IMG/VR virus record: IMGVR_UViG_3300042484_002647
Location: 1 to 46,299 of that record
DNA from: a virus
Direction: 5' to 3' (one strand)
Length of the DNA: 46,299 nt
In this document: positions 39,243 to 46,299 of the stretch, piece by piece
Position numbering within the stretch: the first letter of the stretch is position 1
Layout of the letters: each line of letters starts with the position of its first letter
Translations under genes and position numbers: made by a program
Notes under the pieces: generated by a model
The model's input: only the letters and a program-made list of their open reading frames with translations
What the model was told of the DNA's origin: nothing
The model's database searches: none

Positions 39243-40040
39243 TTACTTGCCAATCATCAAGCCAGTCATATTGCTGGGAACAATAATGGTCTGTACCTTG
39301 CCGTTCTTAACACCTTCAGAGATGTTCAACGCAGCCTGAGCATTCATGTAAGCAATGCTGGCCGAGCTTTGATTGGTAAGTGCTGCCATACGACGAGATT
39401 CTGCTTCGGCAGTTTTAACTTCAACTTCCTTTTGCAGTAATTCGTTCTTTGATCGAACCAGTTCGTTAGCACTAGCAACCACACTATCAGCAGGAGTTAG
39501 CGCACGAATAAGAACTTGGCTTACTGTAATTGAACCAGCAAGATTTTCATCTGCCAAGGTCTTGGCAATGATGTCTTTCATATCCTGTTCCATTTGGGCA
39601 CGACTGTCGTTCATAGTCAATGCGTCATATTTACGAGCAGCTTTGTAGGCAGCGTTGCGTGATGCATTGAAGATGTAGTTGAACATCAAGTAAGTGTCGC
39701 CACCATGCTTAACGTGAAAGCTACGGTTCTTGCTAACATACAATTCGCTAACTTGTGTGGGGTTGATATTATAGATGACAGTGACATCCATGTCTTTCAT
39801 AGTGCTGTTGTCTCGGGCCAAGGGAGTCATGTCATCAATTTTAACTGACACATCACGAACTGGGAAGGTCAGTACATCACCAATGAGAGTTTGATTAAAT
39901 GATCCGGGCAGCAACTCACCTGGTTTTACCTGTTTATCAAAGCCAACTCGTACACCCACTTCACCGGTTTCGATACGGGTACAACCCGCTGTGGTTGCGA
40001 TCAGGGCTGCTACAACTGCGAGTTTGAAAGTGCGATTCAT
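39243..40040 (-). CDS. SPFH/prohibitin-like lipoprotein
   Basis: 265 residues from MNRTFKLAVVAALIATTAG; AAGGAATCTT stands before the ATG. A basic start, a hydrophobic stretch and a TAGC box at residue 17-20 read as a lipoprotein signal, so the mature protein would be anchored by lipidated Cys20. The SPFH domain follows ('GEVGVRVGFDKQVKPGELLP', 'FPVRDVSVKIDDMTPLARDN', 'MDVTVIYNINPTQVSELYV'), then 'LAGSITVSQVLIRALTPADS' and an Ala/Glu-rich coil. SPFH proteins form membrane-associated rings with proteases; in phages the role is unclear. Confidence 0.8.
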   Translation of the reverse strand: MNRTFKLAVVAALIATTAGCTRIETGEVGVRVGFDKQVKPGELLPGSFNQTLIGDVLTFPVRDVSVKIDDMTPLARDNSTMKDMDVTVIYNINPTQVSELYVSKNRSFHVKHGGDTYLMFNYIFNASRNAAYKAARKYDALTMNDSRAQMEQDMKDIIAKTLADENLAGSITVSQVLIRALTPADSVVASANELVRSKNELLQKEVEVKTAEAESRRMAALTNQSSASIAYMNAQAALNISEGVKNGKVQTIIVPSNMTGLMIGK

Positions 40041-40048
40041 AAGATTCC

Positions 40049-40225
40049 TTAGAATAAAATAACGAAAGTTGTTAATACTACAACAGATAGTACAGCACAT
40101 ATTGTACTGATGGTTAAAAGTTTTGTCAACGCCCATGCTTGCTTCTTAGTAGCAAGTCTGAGCCCCATGATACCATAATAAAAAAAACAAAATAATACTG
40201 CAAATGCTATTAGTGCTCTAAACAT
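40049..40225 (-). CDS. 58-residue two-helix membrane protein
   Basis: MFRALIAFAVLFCFFYYGI is the first membrane helix and 'LTISTICAVLSVVVLTTFVI' the second, with a basic middle (LRLATKKQAW). AAGGATAATA stands before the ATG. The SPFH promoter lies within this gene (TTGACA inside codons TTG ACA). Function unknown; a holin is conceivable because of two helices and small size, but nothing specific supports it. Confidence 0.6.
   Translation of the reverse strand: MFRALIAFAVLFCFFYYGIMGLRLATKKQAWALTKLLTISTICAVLSVVVLTTFVILF
40101..40129 (-). promoter_or_regulatory. Early-type sigma70 promoter for the SPFH gene
   Basis: TTGACA, 17 bases, TACAAT inside the small membrane-protein gene. Transcription would start about 54 bases before the SPFH ATG. 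Confidence 0.65.
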
Positions 40226-40481
40226 TATTATCCTTGGTGAGTTCCACTACTACTTGTAATCTTTCTTCTGCATGGCGAACCAACATCAATGCTTCTGCCA
40301 CGGCTGGATGTTGCTTGGCCAGACTCTGCATACGAGCCTCTTCGTACATCTTGATCTGAGCCCAGACCATGATCTGTTTGGCATTTTGACTTAGATCAAT
40401 AGCCACCGATTGCTGATCCGAAACAGATCCCATAGGTATTGTTTCCAGCCAGATGCTATTGGGATAGACACTGGTGATCAT
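40218..40481 (-). CDS. Small protein, function unknown
   Basis: 87 residues from MITSVYPNSIWLETIP; ATGA overlaps the stop of the previous gene, so translation is coupled. It has 'QSVAIDLSQNAKQIMVWAQI' and a long helix 'AVAEALMLVRHAEERLQVVV'. A longer frame exists but begins inside the previous gene. Function unknown. Confidence 0.6.
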   Translation of the reverse strand: MITSVYPNSIWLETIPMGSVSDQQSVAIDLSQNAKQIMVWAQIKMYEEARMQSLAKQHPAVAEALMLVRHAEERLQVVVELTKDNNV

Positions 40482-40849
40482 ATTACCAACCCGATAATGG
40501 CCAAGTATGTCATCATGTGTAATAGTTGGTCCAGGCCCAGCAACCACCAGAAGTATTCGGATGTAGTTGCAGTCCAGCCCATGCGGGCATTAAGATTCAT
40601 TTTGGCCCAGTCAATGTGATAGTGGAACAAGGCATCCAACAGGGCCAGGAACAAGATATCTTCCCAGGCAAATGCCAGCAAACAGGCAGCGGTGCCCACA
40701 CCATGTAGTCCAGCGTGTAAGATACCACCTGGATGGCCATATTTTCCTTTATTACTCCACTGGTATTGTGTCTGGCAAATAAAGTCGATTACGAAATGCT
40801 TGACCGAGAACAGCAAAAATAGTGTCAGCATTGTGATATGAATACTCAT
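40478..40849 (-). CDS. DUF3307-like membrane protein
   Basis: 123 residues, several hydrophobic helices (about 5-22, 40-62, 96-122) and 'VKHFVIDFICQTQYQWSNKG', 'GGILHAGLHGVGTAACLLAF', 'ALFHYHIDWAKMNLN'. The His/Asp pattern H..IDF..Q....NKG..H..LH and HYHID is that of DUF3307 membrane proteins. Function not known for the family. ATGA links at both ends. Confidence 0.7.
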   Translation of the reverse strand: MSIHITMLTLFLLFSVKHFVIDFICQTQYQWSNKGKYGHPGGILHAGLHGVGTAACLLAFAWEDILFLALLDALFHYHIDWAKMNLNARMGWTATTSEYFWWLLGLDQLLHMMTYLAIIGLVI

Positions 40850-41055
40850 TGCGATTTTTCCCTTTGTTGTTTAAATTGATCCCTGCATGCCTGTTTGACT
40901 TTGGCCGGATAGTCGGGATGAAATTCAGCCATGCTGCAATCGTACGATCGAAAATTGGCAGGTGGTGCGTTTATCAGCAGACCCACCAACAGTACAACCA
41001 TGATGATGATCAGCACCAGTGTAATGACATTGCTGAACCAATGATATAATCTCAT
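40846..41055 (-). CDS. Single-pass membrane protein
   Basis: 69 residues from MRLYHWFSNVITLVLIIIMV; one membrane helix (about 8-30) followed by a soluble tail with two Cys ('YDCSMAEF', 'KQACRDQF') that could form a disulfide, and a basic end. The ATG is overlapped by the exonuclease stop (ATGA). Could be an outer-side small spanin-like protein, but no lipobox is seen; role unknown. Confidence 0.6.
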   Translation of the reverse strand: MRLYHWFSNVITLVLIIIMVVLLVGLLINAPPANFRSYDCSMAEFHPDYPAKVKQACRDQFKQQREKSQ

Positions 41056-42041
41056 TCTGGGTATCCTGCACTCAACCATTGAGCATACTCGGCAGCCTGA
41101 TCGCCAATCTTGACCAGATCATATTTGCCGCAGAATTTCATGAAGTGCAGACCTATTTGCGCTTGTTGTTTGGCTTGCTGACCGTCGCGGACCGTAGCAA
41201 TGATGATAGCTTTGACATCCTCTGGCTGGGCCGAGAGGTCGACAAGCGTCCGGTTGCGTTCGTAGAGGTCGAGTACCCGGTGCTCTTCACCGTTGTGATC
41301 AACCCACCTTTGGAGCATGAGGTTGTTCCACGCAAAGCCTTTTGCGGTCTGGTCTTCATAGGCCTCTTGGAGTCCGACTTTGTTTTTGCTGCTTTTCGAC
41401 CTGACACCAGGAAAGGCTGAGAATATGTTATCCGTCGGATCGCCGCGGATAATTTTTTCAAACAGGATAAAGGCAGGGTCAGGGATTTTTTTGGGCTCTT
41501 TAGTTTTTTTATCTTTGACTGGGGCACCCTTTTTGTCAAAAATGCCATTCGTCGTGTGTAGCTCATCAGATATTCCATTATATTGTTGTACATTGTCTGC
41601 CAACAACTGATAGAAATCAGTATCGCTGCTGACAATGGTGTGCTGATCTTCAGGATGATTTTGGATCCATCCTGCCACTAAGTCGTCAGCCTCCAGGCGA
41701 CTGTGCTGTAGTACTGTACAATTGGTCTTCTCACGAATAAATGTCTGCAGGGCATCAAACGTCTCCCAGAACAGGCGATCTTCTTCCTGCTCTGTTTCAG
41801 TTTGTGCAGCCCTACTCACGGCTCTGTTGGCTTTGTAAGGAGTATAGAAGTCCTTACGCCAGCTGCGCCCTTCCAGACACCAGACCACATGGTCGGCTTT
41901 CTGGTCACGAAATGCTTTGTTGACGCTACTCAGTGTAACGTGTATGGCAAAGCCCAATTTGTCCCAGGTGTCGCTTTGACGATGGGCACTGTGGCGGGCT
42001 CTGAAGAATGTATTAGCTGTGTCTACGATTAAATATTTCAT
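41052..42041 (-). CDS. 5'-3' exonuclease of the T4 RNase H / FEN type
   Basis: 329 residues. Metal-binding acidic residues of the FEN family: D7 in 'YLIVDTANTFFRARH', 'LEADDLVAGW' (E117, D119, D120), 'IVSSDTDFYQLL' (D140, D142), and 'GDPTDNIFSAFPGVRSKS' (D201, D204) with the helix-hairpin-helix. 'FYTPYKANR' (65-73) is the DNA-contact motif. The enzyme removes RNA primers and 5' flaps during phage DNA replication. No ribosome site precedes the ATG; a promoter is placed so that the mRNA would begin at the ATG. Length matches T4 RNase H (305). Confidence 0.9.
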   Translation of the reverse strand: MKYLIVDTANTFFRARHSAHRQSDTWDKLGFAIHVTLSSVNKAFRDQKADHVVWCLEGRSWRKDFYTPYKANRAVSRAAQTETEQEEDRLFWETFDALQTFIREKTNCTVLQHSRLEADDLVAGWIQNHPEDQHTIVSSDTDFYQLLADNVQQYNGISDELHTTNGIFDKKGAPVKDKKTKEPKKIPDPAFILFEKIIRGDPTDNIFSAFPGVRSKSSKNKVGLQEAYEDQTAKGFAWNNLMLQRWVDHNGEEHRVLDLYERNRTLVDLSAQPEDVKAIIIATVRDGQQAKQQAQIGLHFMKFCGKYDLVKIGDQAAEYAQWLSAGYPE

Positions 42042-42047
42042 GATGTA

Positions 42048-42076
42048 ATAGTAGCATTTATTGATTATTGTGTCAA
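42048..42076 (-). promoter_or_regulatory. Sigma70-type promoter, possibly leaderless, for the exonuclease
   Basis: TTGACA, 17 bases, TACTAT; the ATG begins 7 bases after the -10 box, the same geometry as the promoter at 8684. The -35 box lies in the last codons (Leu-Thr-Gln-stop) of the upstream SGNH gene. Confidence 0.65.
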
Positions 42077-42781
42077 CGCCAATCGCACCACGTGCGGATA
42101 AATGAATTCTGCCCAGGCATCATGGGCATCTGGCCCGAAATGATATGATCCTGGATAAACGGTTTGAAACCCCTGGGCCAGGCACCAATTGTAGAATGTA
42201 AAATCGGGATTATAGGGTTCCAGATATGCGCCTTGCCAATCGTTGTGGGCAGTAACACTCAGGGGAAGAAATGTATTGAAAAACAGATGTTTGATGTTGA
42301 GTCGTTGTAAATCACAGTGCAATGCGTGTATGGTCTTGTGTGCTTCACGCATACACTTGGCATAATCGATGTTGATGACCCAGTCTTTGTAAACGTTTTT
42401 CAGCTCTGCAGGCCAGTCATCACCCACGCCACCAGCACTTATTTGCCAGGTCTCGTCACCCCAGAACCATTCTTTTCGTTCCCAGGTACTCCAGCCAATG
42501 ACAATGTAATCAGGATATTTGGCTCCTGCATAGTTGTTGCTGGACAGGTAATTTATAGTGGTACGGATAATACGACCATTGCTGCTGGCACTTTCTGCAT
42601 CACATGCCAATTCAGCGTCCATCTTCTGTGCCAATCGATTGCCCCAGCTGACGGCCAGATTGTCAGGATGCGGCTCACGACCGCGATCCCAATATTGACT
42701 GTCGTCTCGGGCAAAACCATGTGGGTTAACTGCCTCGGCGGCCGCAGTATGACTGTCACCGTTGACGTACAATATGGTCAC
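42065..42781 (-). CDS. SGNH-hydrolase-like protein
   Basis: 238 residues. 'TILYVNGDSHTAAAEAV' (GDS at 8-10), 'CDAESASSNGRIIRT' as Gly/Asn block, 'DYIVIGWSTWERKEWF', and a C-terminal 'SYHFGPDAHDAWAEFI' with D..H. The motifs are good for an active SGNH fold. It lies in the early operon, unlike the other five. ATGA overlaps the gene upstream. Confidence 0.7.
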   Translation of the reverse strand: MTILYVNGDSHTAAAEAVNPHGFARDDSQYWDRGREPHPDNLAVSWGNRLAQKMDAELACDAESASSNGRIIRTTINYLSSNNYAGAKYPDYIVIGWSTWERKEWFWGDETWQISAGGVGDDWPAELKNVYKDWVINIDYAKCMREAHKTIHALHCDLQRLNIKHLFFNTFLPLSVTAHNDWQGAYLEPYNPDFTFYNWCLAQGFQTVYPGSYHFGPDAHDAWAEFIYPHVVRLALTQ

Positions 42782-43209
42782 GATACCTCAGAGCGTCCGT
42801 CACCTAGATCACGTCGGTCAATATTACGTGGTCGTAAGTCAATGGGCTGATTGGCTTCCCATTGTTCAAAGTTTTCCTGCACTACATTGCGGCATACTGC
42901 CTGGAACCAACGATCCACGATGGCATCTTCAGTTTCGCCAGCCTTGGACTGGTAACCTTCCTTGACCAGATTGACAATGAATTTGTCGTTCCAATCCAAT
43001 TCAAAGGCGCCATTGCCAATATTTTCAGGATCCAGCTCTATGCTGATGATGCCCACATACGGTTCGCCTGCCTCAGTGGCAAGATCCTTGGCCGACTTCT
43101 CGACTTTTCGAGTACGTACTGTCTTCTTGGGTGCTGCTGGTTCTTTCTTTATCGGGGCCTTCTTGGCCACTGTCTTTTTAATGGTTTCGGCTGTTTTCTT
43201 AGTTGCCAT
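42778..43209 (-). CDS. Conserved T4-like marine phage protein with Lys-rich N-terminus
   Basis: 143 residues. The first 45 are Lys/Ala/Thr/Pro-rich ('KKTVAKKAPIKKEPAAPKKT'), typical of disordered nucleic-acid-binding tails; the rest ('EPYVGIISIELDPENIGNGA', 'FELDWNDKFIVNLVKEGY', 'DRWFQAVCRNVVQENFEQWE') is a conserved globular domain that I recall from T4-like cyanophages. Function unknown; DNA association is plausible. Confidence 0.7.
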   Translation of the reverse strand: MATKKTAETIKKTVAKKAPIKKEPAAPKKTVRTRKVEKSAKDLATEAGEPYVGIISIELDPENIGNGAFELDWNDKFIVNLVKEGYQSKAGETEDAIVDRWFQAVCRNVVQENFEQWEANQPIDLRPRNIDRRDLGDGRSEVS

Positions 43210-43675
43210 CTGTATTCTCCTTGACTTCTATCCAGGTGTGGTCTCCCAACCACTTTACTGCTACAATATACTCGTACCATACAGGAGCACCAGCTGACCA
43301 ACCTGCCGGTCCCATGCCGCACAGTATGAGTTCGTTCCTGCGTGTATCTTGCACCAACCAGTATGTCTGCCCATGTGCTATCTGGAAACTATACTTAGCC
43401 TGATGAACCATGTCGGTCAAATCTAATCTGCGCTTGATATCTGCTGCTTGGCGCTGCAATACAGCAACAAGTTCCATGATCCTGTCGTATTCTTGTTGGG
43501 CATGTATACGGGCCACGTTCAGCATGATGTCTTTTTGTCGGGTGACAGGCACTAGATCAAATGCAGGACCGCCAGCTTCAGTAGGATAAGGCGTGATGTT
43601 ACGATTAAAGAACGGTACAACCACATTGCCAAAACTGCTGTCGTAACTGTCGCGACCCTTGACTATGTTACTCAT
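43199..43675 (-). CDS. DUF2452-like protein
   Basis: 158 residues. 'TRQKDIMLNVARIHAQQEYD', 'ELVAVLQRQAADIKRRLDLT', 'HQAKYSFQIAHGQTYWLVQD' and 'CGMGPAGWSAGAPVWYEYI' are the landmarks of a small helical-plus-beta family (DUF2452) common in bacteria and marine phages. Function unknown for the family. ATG overlaps the end of the next gene upstream. Confidence 0.65.
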   Translation of the reverse strand: MSNIVKGRDSYDSSFGNVVVPFFNRNITPYPTEAGGPAFDLVPVTRQKDIMLNVARIHAQQEYDRIMELVAVLQRQAADIKRRLDLTDMVHQAKYSFQIAHGQTYWLVQDTRRNELILCGMGPAGWSAGAPVWYEYIVAVKWLGDHTWIEVKENTDGN

Positions 43676-43881
43676 TCAATCAGACACTTTAAAAAATATT
43701 GTGTAGAGGTCATCCACAGCACTGGTGTATTTAATACCATGCGTGACCGACCACTATAACCCCAGGTCAGCCAGATCAATCGGCCGGTGCGATAACATCT
43801 TTGTGGCCGCCAGGCAAATTGCCTTTGCCAAAGCCTACCTGTTGATTCGATAGTATACATAAGATTGTCCACAGGCATCAA
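43672..43881 (-). CDS. Small basic protein
   Basis: 69 residues, Arg/Trp-rich ('GRLWQRQFAWRPQRCYRTGR', 'LIWLTWGYSGRSRM'). ATGA overlaps bind it to its neighbours, but otherwise support is thin. Function unknown. Confidence 0.5.
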   Translation of the reverse strand: MMPVDNLMYTIESTGRLWQRQFAWRPQRCYRTGRLIWLTWGYSGRSRMVLNTPVLWMTSTQYFLKCLIE

Positions 43882-44759
43882 GCCAAGCTCGCATACAGAT
43901 GTTGTTGTAGATTCAACCGCAGACCATTCTCCACACAGTACTGACCTGTGTATTCATGGTTACGTTGATTGGCTTCTAGATTAAGTAACCCTGGTTCCCA
44001 GAAGCTGATGACCTCATCTACAGTACTGCGCTCAGCCATAGTGATGGTGCCTTTCTCAGAACGCAACAGTTTGATCCGTTGTGGTAAACTGTTGTACACA
44101 TTCATTGGACTACAGTAGATCTGCTTGCCTGTGCGGTCTCGCCACTCCAGTGCCCAGTCAGGAATACTACTATACGGACTAGCGGGATCAGCACTTACCA
44201 CAAACTTCAAACAGTCTGCACGATCTAAAATAGTTTTGCTGGGGGCAAAGTACTTGATGGCACGGCCATTCTTCTCCACACATTTGGGACTGCAAACCAG
44301 GGTAACGCCTGGGGGTACAACAGTATCAGGAATTCCGTTGCTTTCGACCTGCACTTCTTTAAAGTTGTGCAACTGTTGTGCCATAAACCAGCTAATATTG
44401 TCCTGGATTAACGGTTCACCACCTGTCATAACCAATACAATGTTGGGAAACTTTTTGCCCGGCAAGTTGGGTACGTGTGCCCACGCAGGAACATCCTTAC
44501 CTTTGTTGGTCCAGAATGCTTGGATAGTTTGTTCCATTTTAGTTTCAATTTGATCGTAAGTCATCCAGTCACCGTCATCAAAGAATGTATCGCAGAAGCT
44601 GCAATCTAAGTTGCACTTGGCCAGCCGAATGAACAGAGCAGGCATACCAGCATATGGTCCTTCGCCTTGTAGAGTAAAGAACATACTTGTGACAAACAAG
44701 CTATCAGCAGGAGCATCCTTGAAATACTTCTTGCCTACGATTTCATTAGTACCAAACAT
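43878..44759 (-). CDS. queE: 7-carboxy-7-deazaguanine synthase (QueE)
   Basis: 293 residues. Radical SAM enzyme of queuosine/deazaguanine synthesis: rearranges carboxytetrahydropterin to 7-carboxy-7-deazaguanine. 'FTLQGEGPYAGMPALFIRLA' and the cluster motif CNLDCSFC (C49, C53, C56) followed by 'VMTGGEPLIQD'. It is longer than most bacterial QueE (about 210-230), with insertions around 'KGKDVPAWAHVPNLPGKKFP', a form known in T4-like marine phages. No folE, queD, queC or dpdA is in the window, so the DNA or tRNA use cannot be judged here. Confidence 0.9.
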   Translation of the reverse strand: MFGTNEIVGKKYFKDAPADSLFVTSMFFTLQGEGPYAGMPALFIRLAKCNLDCSFCDTFFDDGDWMTYDQIETKMEQTIQAFWTNKGKDVPAWAHVPNLPGKKFPNIVLVMTGGEPLIQDNISWFMAQQLHNFKEVQVESNGIPDTVVPPGVTLVCSPKCVEKNGRAIKYFAPSKTILDRADCLKFVVSADPASPYSSIPDWALEWRDRTGKQIYCSPMNVYNSLPQRIKLLRSEKGTITMAERSTVDEVISFWEPGLLNLEANQRNHEYTGQYCVENGLRLNLQQHLYASLA

Positions 44760-44773
44760 TTAGAGTCCTTGAA

Positions 44774-46144
44774 TTAATGTGTTATTGTAACAGGTCTGCC
44801 AGCAAAGGTCAACAGGCCCTGATGCCAATGATCATTCGTATCCAGAATAATGTCGGCACCTGATGATGTGATGTTGTCAATAAAGTTCTGACGTATCTGA
44901 CGCAGACAATCCTTGCCCAGTTTGATCAGACTGTATTCCATCCAGAAGGCATTACTGACCCAGATATAACTCTGATCATAGTTGGCACATATATTGACCA
45001 ACCTCTGTTGTCCTTCGGAATCGTATAAGTTGATCTTTTCAAATCGGTGTTCACGATGGCAGTATTCATTCCATTTTACTCTGAATTCTTCAGGTGACAG
45101 ATTGAGTTCACGCAGGATATGATCATATGTATCAGACCACGCACCTGACGGCAGACATGGATGGTGTCCGGGATTTTGATCTTCAAATTGTCGGCATACG
45201 ATTTCATAATTGGCCAGAGTACCGGACCAGGAGTCTATCAGATACTTCTGAAACTTCAGGGCAATGTCACTGAAGTCAAAAACAGTCACAGCAGTATTGT
45301 CATCGAATCCATTCTGTACCATGTTGCAGAACAGTTTCAATCCACTGGCGACACCTGCATAGTGATCAATATGTGTACCAGCTGGTATAGTAGTCAATGG
45401 CTCAGTGTTCAACACATAGTATTGTCGCTGCACTTGATCTGCCAGATGAGCTATCAGTCCAACATAATGTATCTGAGCTGGGTGTTGTCCGTTATACGCT
45501 CCGCCAGCCAAGAACTGACCAAATGCTACTGAATCCTGATCAGGATATAGATGATGTTTGCAATCACGTATCCATTGGGGGATATTCATAATTTTATATC
45601 CGTGGTCCAGGCAGGCACGAATGACTTCAGCACCCTGTTGCAGGAATGCGCCTGTATATTGCCGTGTGCCAGTCAGGGGCTTCAACCAAATTGGTGTATA
45701 GTTGTCATGGAATGTCAATGCACTGGCCTCAAACTCAGTGCTGACAAAATCATAGGGTCGATGTTGATGTGCCCAGACTGGTGAGCCCATGGATCTCCAG
45801 GTCTGAAAATTTACAGCAAATATCTGTGGATGCAGATGCGGGTATTGATCTGGAAAGTTCATGATGTGACATACCAATGGTGACCGATGCAGTATACCCA
45901 CATTGACGAGATCGTAATACAGATTACGGTCCTGTGTGGTATGGCCAGCAGCAACAACCACTACCCAATCTGTATCTGCTGGCACTTCCAGTGCAAATGT
46001 GCGATCCAGATCTGTAGAGTCAATCACCATGAAGTTATGCTGGTATGGTAACTGTTGGTAAAAGTTGGCCAGGTCCAGTACGCTTTGTTGATAGGCTGCG
46101 TCTAGATGTGATATGTTGTTGTACTTGATTATGACTTTTTTCAT
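44774..46144 (-). CDS. Unknown 456-residue protein
   Basis: 456 residues. The N-terminal part ('KKVIIKYNNISHLDAAYQQ', 'DTDWVVVVAAGHTTQDRNLY') resembles the nucleotide-sugar half of GT-like proteins; a middle with 'PAGTHIDHYAGVASGLKLFC' and 'VFDFSDIALKFQKYLIDSW' follows. No clear cofactor motif. It is in the early operon upstream of queE. I do not recognise a family; a glycosyltransferase-like N-terminus is a possibility. Confidence 0.55.
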   Translation of the reverse strand: MKKVIIKYNNISHLDAAYQQSVLDLANFYQQLPYQHNFMVIDSTDLDRTFALEVPADTDWVVVVAAGHTTQDRNLYYDLVNVGILHRSPLVCHIMNFPDQYPHLHPQIFAVNFQTWRSMGSPVWAHQHRPYDFVSTEFEASALTFHDNYTPIWLKPLTGTRQYTGAFLQQGAEVIRACLDHGYKIMNIPQWIRDCKHHLYPDQDSVAFGQFLAGGAYNGQHPAQIHYVGLIAHLADQVQRQYYVLNTEPLTTIPAGTHIDHYAGVASGLKLFCNMVQNGFDDNTAVTVFDFSDIALKFQKYLIDSWSGTLANYEIVCRQFEDQNPGHHPCLPSGAWSDTYDHILRELNLSPEEFRVKWNEYCHREHRFEKINLYDSEGQQRLVNICANYDQSYIWVSNAFWMEYSLIKLGKDCLRQIRQNFIDNITSSGADIILDTNDHWHQGLLTFAGRPVTITH

Positions 46145-46299
46145 TCTGATATAAACACCTGAGTTATGTAGTCGAAAGTTCTGTCCATTTTACTGTAATC
46201 TTCTGCACCTGTGGCTATGATCACACGACCAAAGCACAGTCTGGGATCAGTGTTGGTTTCGATGCCCCAGCGTGTGCGAAAGAATTCCTGATGTTCGCT
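46141..46299 (-). CDS. C-terminal part of an unknown gene, cut by the window edge
   Basis: The last 52 codons of a gene that continues beyond the window. Visible end: 'RWGIETNTDPRLCFGRVIIA' and 'YSKMDRTFDYITQVFISE'. Its TGA overlaps the next ATG (ATGA). The family cannot be judged from this piece. Confidence 0.65.
   Translation of the reverse strand, partial: SEHQEFFRTRWGIETNTDPRLCFGRVIIATGAEDYSKMDRTFDYITQVFISE

Noticed and set aside
43878-44759. A sixth member of the radical SAM array
   Set aside because: The motif order, TLQGEG start and lack of the N-terminal Cys domain identify it as QueE, not as a member of the phage twitch-like group.

Overview
The window looks like part of a large T4-like (myovirus) genome from an aquatic environment, assembled from uncultured material or from a poorly studied phage. 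The evidence is near-continuous coding, short genes that overlap by ATGA, TAATG or longer junctions, and a typical marine T4-like gene set: tail-fibre-like proteins with a G-L-W-D/W-W-D repeat head, ThyA and DHFR, QueE, a T4 RNase H-like 5'-3' exonuclease, a MoxR/CobS-like AAA+ ATPase with a VWA partner, an SPFH protein and many small conserved unknowns. No rRNA, tRNA, CRISPR array, integrase or insertion sequence was seen. The host cannot be named from the sequence.

Region 1 (about 1-2.8 kb, + strand) holds two virion-type proteins, preceded by a NATAAATA late-promoter-like box and closed by a strong intrinsic terminator whose loop contains the -10 box of the next promoter. Region 2 (about 2.8-22.5 kb, mostly + strand) is a large accessory block: two related GT-A-like proteins, a third glycosyltransferase-like protein, five radical SAM proteins of the kind with an extra Cys-rich N-terminal cluster domain, five SGNH-hydrolase-like proteins, a NodU/TobZ-type carbamoyltransferase, an exostosin-like glycosyltransferase and an 880-residue modular protein whose C-terminal domain is shared with the third glycosyltransferase-like protein. 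Two genes in this block are inverted. A 23-codon microgene sits between two SGNH genes.

Region 3 (about 22.5-27 kb, - strand) continues the sugar theme with a DegT-type aminotransferase and an NDP-sugar epimerase, then an unknown protein, thymidylate synthase and dihydrofolate reductase. Region 4 (about 27-46.3 kb, - strand) reads as early/middle genes: small unknowns, a VWA/zincin protein and its MoxR ATPase, short genes each with their own promoter, a possible small RNA or structured leader, a tandem array of four small genes sharing a C-terminal motif, a membrane-anchored SleB-like hydrolase, an FkbM methyltransferase, membrane proteins, an SPFH lipoprotein, the exonuclease, a sixth SGNH protein and QueE. 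The last gene runs off the window edge.

The most unusual part is region 2. The radical SAM enzymes, SGNH proteins, carbamoyltransferase, glycosyltransferases and sugar-nucleotide enzymes are packed in overlapping genes directly after the tail-fibre-like genes. The simplest reading (inference) is a phage-encoded surface-chemistry pathway that builds or edits a glycan or modifies a protein, either on the host envelope or on the virion itself. Regulation can partly be read: twelve sigma70-type promoters (TTGACN or TAGACA, 17-18 bp, TATACT/TATAAT/TACAAT/TAAAAT/TACTAT), two of them placed so that the mRNA would start at the ATG, and several RNA structures near start sites.
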